Shown piece after piece: positions 5,413-6,656 of a stretch of 6,656 bases of DNA. The DNA comes from an uncultured Mailhella sp. (GTDB lineage: Bacteria; Desulfobacterota; Desulfovibrionia; Desulfovibrionales; Desulfovibrionaceae). The stretch covers positions 1 through 6,656 of the forward strand of contig NZ_CAJJIC010000131.1 in the NCBI RefSeq assembly GCF_905187505.1, written 5' to 3'. The notes beneath the pieces were generated by a model. That model worked only from the letters and a program-made list of their open reading frames with translations, searched no databases and was not told the DNA's origin. Each line of letters begins with the position of its first letter. The first letter of the stretch is position 1. Made by a program: the position numbers and the translations under genes.

Positions 5413-6645
5413 TCAGCGCGCAGGCCTGCGGTTGCTGCGCGGATTGGCCAGACTGTCCGCAATCTCGGCGCTCGACATCTGCGTGGAGATGACCGCTTCG
5501 CCTTCCTTGAGACCGGAACGGATTTCCGTCATCACGTTGTTGGTGAGCCCCGTTTCCACCTTGCGCACCTCAACCTTGTTGTCCTTGCCGAGCACGCGCA
5601 CGCTGTAGTTGCCCCGGCCGTCGTTTTCCAGCACCAGACTCGGAACAAGAAGCACATCGTCGGCCCTGGCGATTTCAATGACGTTCTGCGTGGTCATGCT
5701 GATGCGCAGCACCCCGTCGGGATTGGGAACCCTCGCCTTGGCGTAGTAGTAGATGGCGGAACTCGAAGAACTGCTCGAAGAACTCGAAGAGCTGCTCGAC
5801 GATGTGCCGGAAGTCGAAGACGTGGCGTCCGAAAGCGTGGTGTCGCCCGGATCAATGGACGTGATGCTGGTCGTGTATACCTTGTCGGGAGCCCCGAGCA
5901 GCGTGTAACGTACTTTCTGACCCTCCCTGATGAAGGGAATGTCGCCTTCCGACACTTCAATCTTGATTTCCATGTCCGTGAGGTCCGCAATCTGCGCGAT
6001 GGTAGGCGTGGTCTGATTGGCGTTCACCGTCTGACCTTCCTTCACCGGCACGGACACGATCACCCCGTCAAGCGGAGCCACTATCTTCGTGTAGCCCAGA
6101 TTCGTTTCCGCCGTGTTCACCGCTATCTTCTGCTGAAGTATCTGCGACTCCATTTCCGTCACGCTGGCCTTCGCCGCCGCCAGCGTGTTTTCCGCATCTT
6201 CCAGATTCGCCCGTGAGGTGGAATCCGTCTTCCTGAGCTTCACTTCGCGGTCATACTGCGTCTGCGCCACCTTCTGCGCTATCTTGCGAGACTGAAGCTG
6301 CGCCTCGTACGTCTTGAGCAGAGCGCGCGCCGTGTCCAGATCGTTCTGACGCGTCGTGGGATCTATCTGCGCGATGAGATCCCCCTTCCTGACCTTCTGA
6401 CCGATCACGGCATTGAGCTGCATGATCTTGCCCGAAGCCTGAGAACCTACCGTGACAAGCTGCACGGCGTCCACTTCGCCCGTGGCATTGACCGTCTTGC
6501 GTATGCTGCCGCGTACGACGCTTTCCGTAAGATAATGTATCTGCGAGGACGTGCCCCGCTGCTGGTACCACCAGAATCCGCCCGCGCCCGCAACAATGAG
6601 CCCAGCCCCCAGTTCTTCTGCCAACTCATTGACTTCATCCCGCAC
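5413..6645 (-). CDS. macA: MacA-type periplasmic adaptor of the tripartite pump
   Basis: About 410 residues (numbered from GTG at 6645). This membrane-anchored adaptor joins MacB to the outer-membrane channel and stimulates the MacB ATPase. An N-terminal hydrophobic anchor lies at about 14-27. A biotinyl-lipoyl-like half (TVGSQASGKI, 65-74; VRKGDLIAQIDP, 85-96) is followed by a helical hairpin at about 97-183 and the second lipoyl half (YTKIVAPLDGVIVSV, 185-199). The beta-barrel and membrane-proximal domains follow, with IYYYAKARVPNPDG (298-311) typical of MacA. A run of 15 serines (282-296) interrupts the barrel region just before this motif. The first 15 residues in this frame (MRDEVNELAEELGAG) are acidic and unlike an adaptor start. 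The other frame starts ATG at 6638 or 6629 and reads Lys/Trp-rich sequence up to about 6600, so a missing base is likely and the true start is uncertain. The gene may extend beyond the window. Confidence 0.92.
   Translation of the reverse strand: MRDEVNELAEELGAGLIVAGAGGFWWYQQRGTSSQIHYLTESVVRGSIRKTVNATGEVDAVQLVTVGSQASGKIMQLNAVIGQKVRKGDLIAQIDPTTRQNDLDTARALLKTYEAQLQSRKIAQKVAQTQYDREVKLRKTDSTSRANLEDAENTLAAAKASVTEMESQILQQKIAVNTAETNLGYTKIVAPLDGVIVSVPVKEGQTVNANQTTPTIAQIADLTDMEIKIEVSEGDIPFIREGQKVRYTLLGAPDKVYTTSITSIDPGDTTLSDATSSTSGTSSSSSSSSSSSSSSSAIYYYAKARVPNPDGVLRISMTTQNVIEIARADDVLLVPSLVLENDGRGNYSVRVLGKDNKVEVRKVETGLTNNVMTEIRSGLKEGEAVISTQMSSAEIADSLANPRSNRRPAR
5758..5802 (-). repeat. Poly-serine tract built on a 21-bp tandem repeat in macA
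   Basis: Fifteen consecutive serine codons of mixed type (TCG, AGC, TCT, AGT, TCC) lie here. At DNA level, 5761-5781 and 5782-5802 are a 21-bp tandem duplication with two mismatches, seven serines per unit, with inner CTCGAAGA repeats. Mixed codons show the tract is not a simple single-codon slippage product. It lies in the adaptor's barrel region, where E. coli MacA has only a short loop, by recollection of that sequence. Confidence 0.88.
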
Positions 6646-6656
6646 GCTACCAAAAC

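Noticed and set aside
4037..5413. Minus-strand 458-codon open frame overlapping macB in another frame
   Set aside because: The composition is Arg/His/Gln-rich and low complexity. The macB frame carries all ABC motifs over the same bases.

Overview
The window looks like chromosomal DNA from a diderm, GC-rich bacterium. The style of the G/C-rich palindromes between the genes, together with the gene set, suggests a Desulfovibrionaceae-like organism (Desulfovibrio/Bilophila/Mailhella type). That assignment rests on remembered repeat style and codon bias, not on a search.

Right part (2025-6645, minus strand): a complete tripartite export operon in the order macA (periplasmic adaptor), macB (ABC transporter), then a NodT/TolC-family outer-membrane lipoprotein. 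The adaptor links the inner-membrane MacB to the outer-membrane channel, and MacB uses cytoplasmic ATP to drive export of periplasmic substrate through that channel. The outer-membrane gene follows macB by 4 nt, with its ribosome binding site inside the last macB codons. A strong intrinsic terminator (1936-1983) closes the operon. The organisation resembles E. coli MacAB (plus TolC) and Pseudomonas PvdRT-OpmQ; the substrate cannot be read from the sequence. The macA 5' end, at the window edge, appears to carry a 1-nt frame disruption.

Middle (1127-1897, minus strand): an unrecognised 256-residue protein with two N-terminal membrane helices and a cytoplasmic C-terminal part. It has its own ribosome binding site and possibly a promoter overlapping the operon terminator.

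Left part (1-1126): the last codons of a plus-strand gene (ends 33) and its terminator (55-93), then about 1 kb without a credible gene between two convergent genes. This stretch is unusually rich in structure. It holds a 46-bp tandem repeat, a cluster of G/C palindromes, a set of GTCSGAC arms with alternative pairings, a terminator-like hairpin, a (TTC)10 microsatellite, and two copies, exactly 240 bp apart, of a ~146-bp two-hairpin element. One copy also contains a textbook G-quadruplex motif. It most resembles a pile-up of dispersed palindromic repeats, perhaps acting as bidirectional terminators or mRNA stabilisers. I see no convincing new defence or mobile system.
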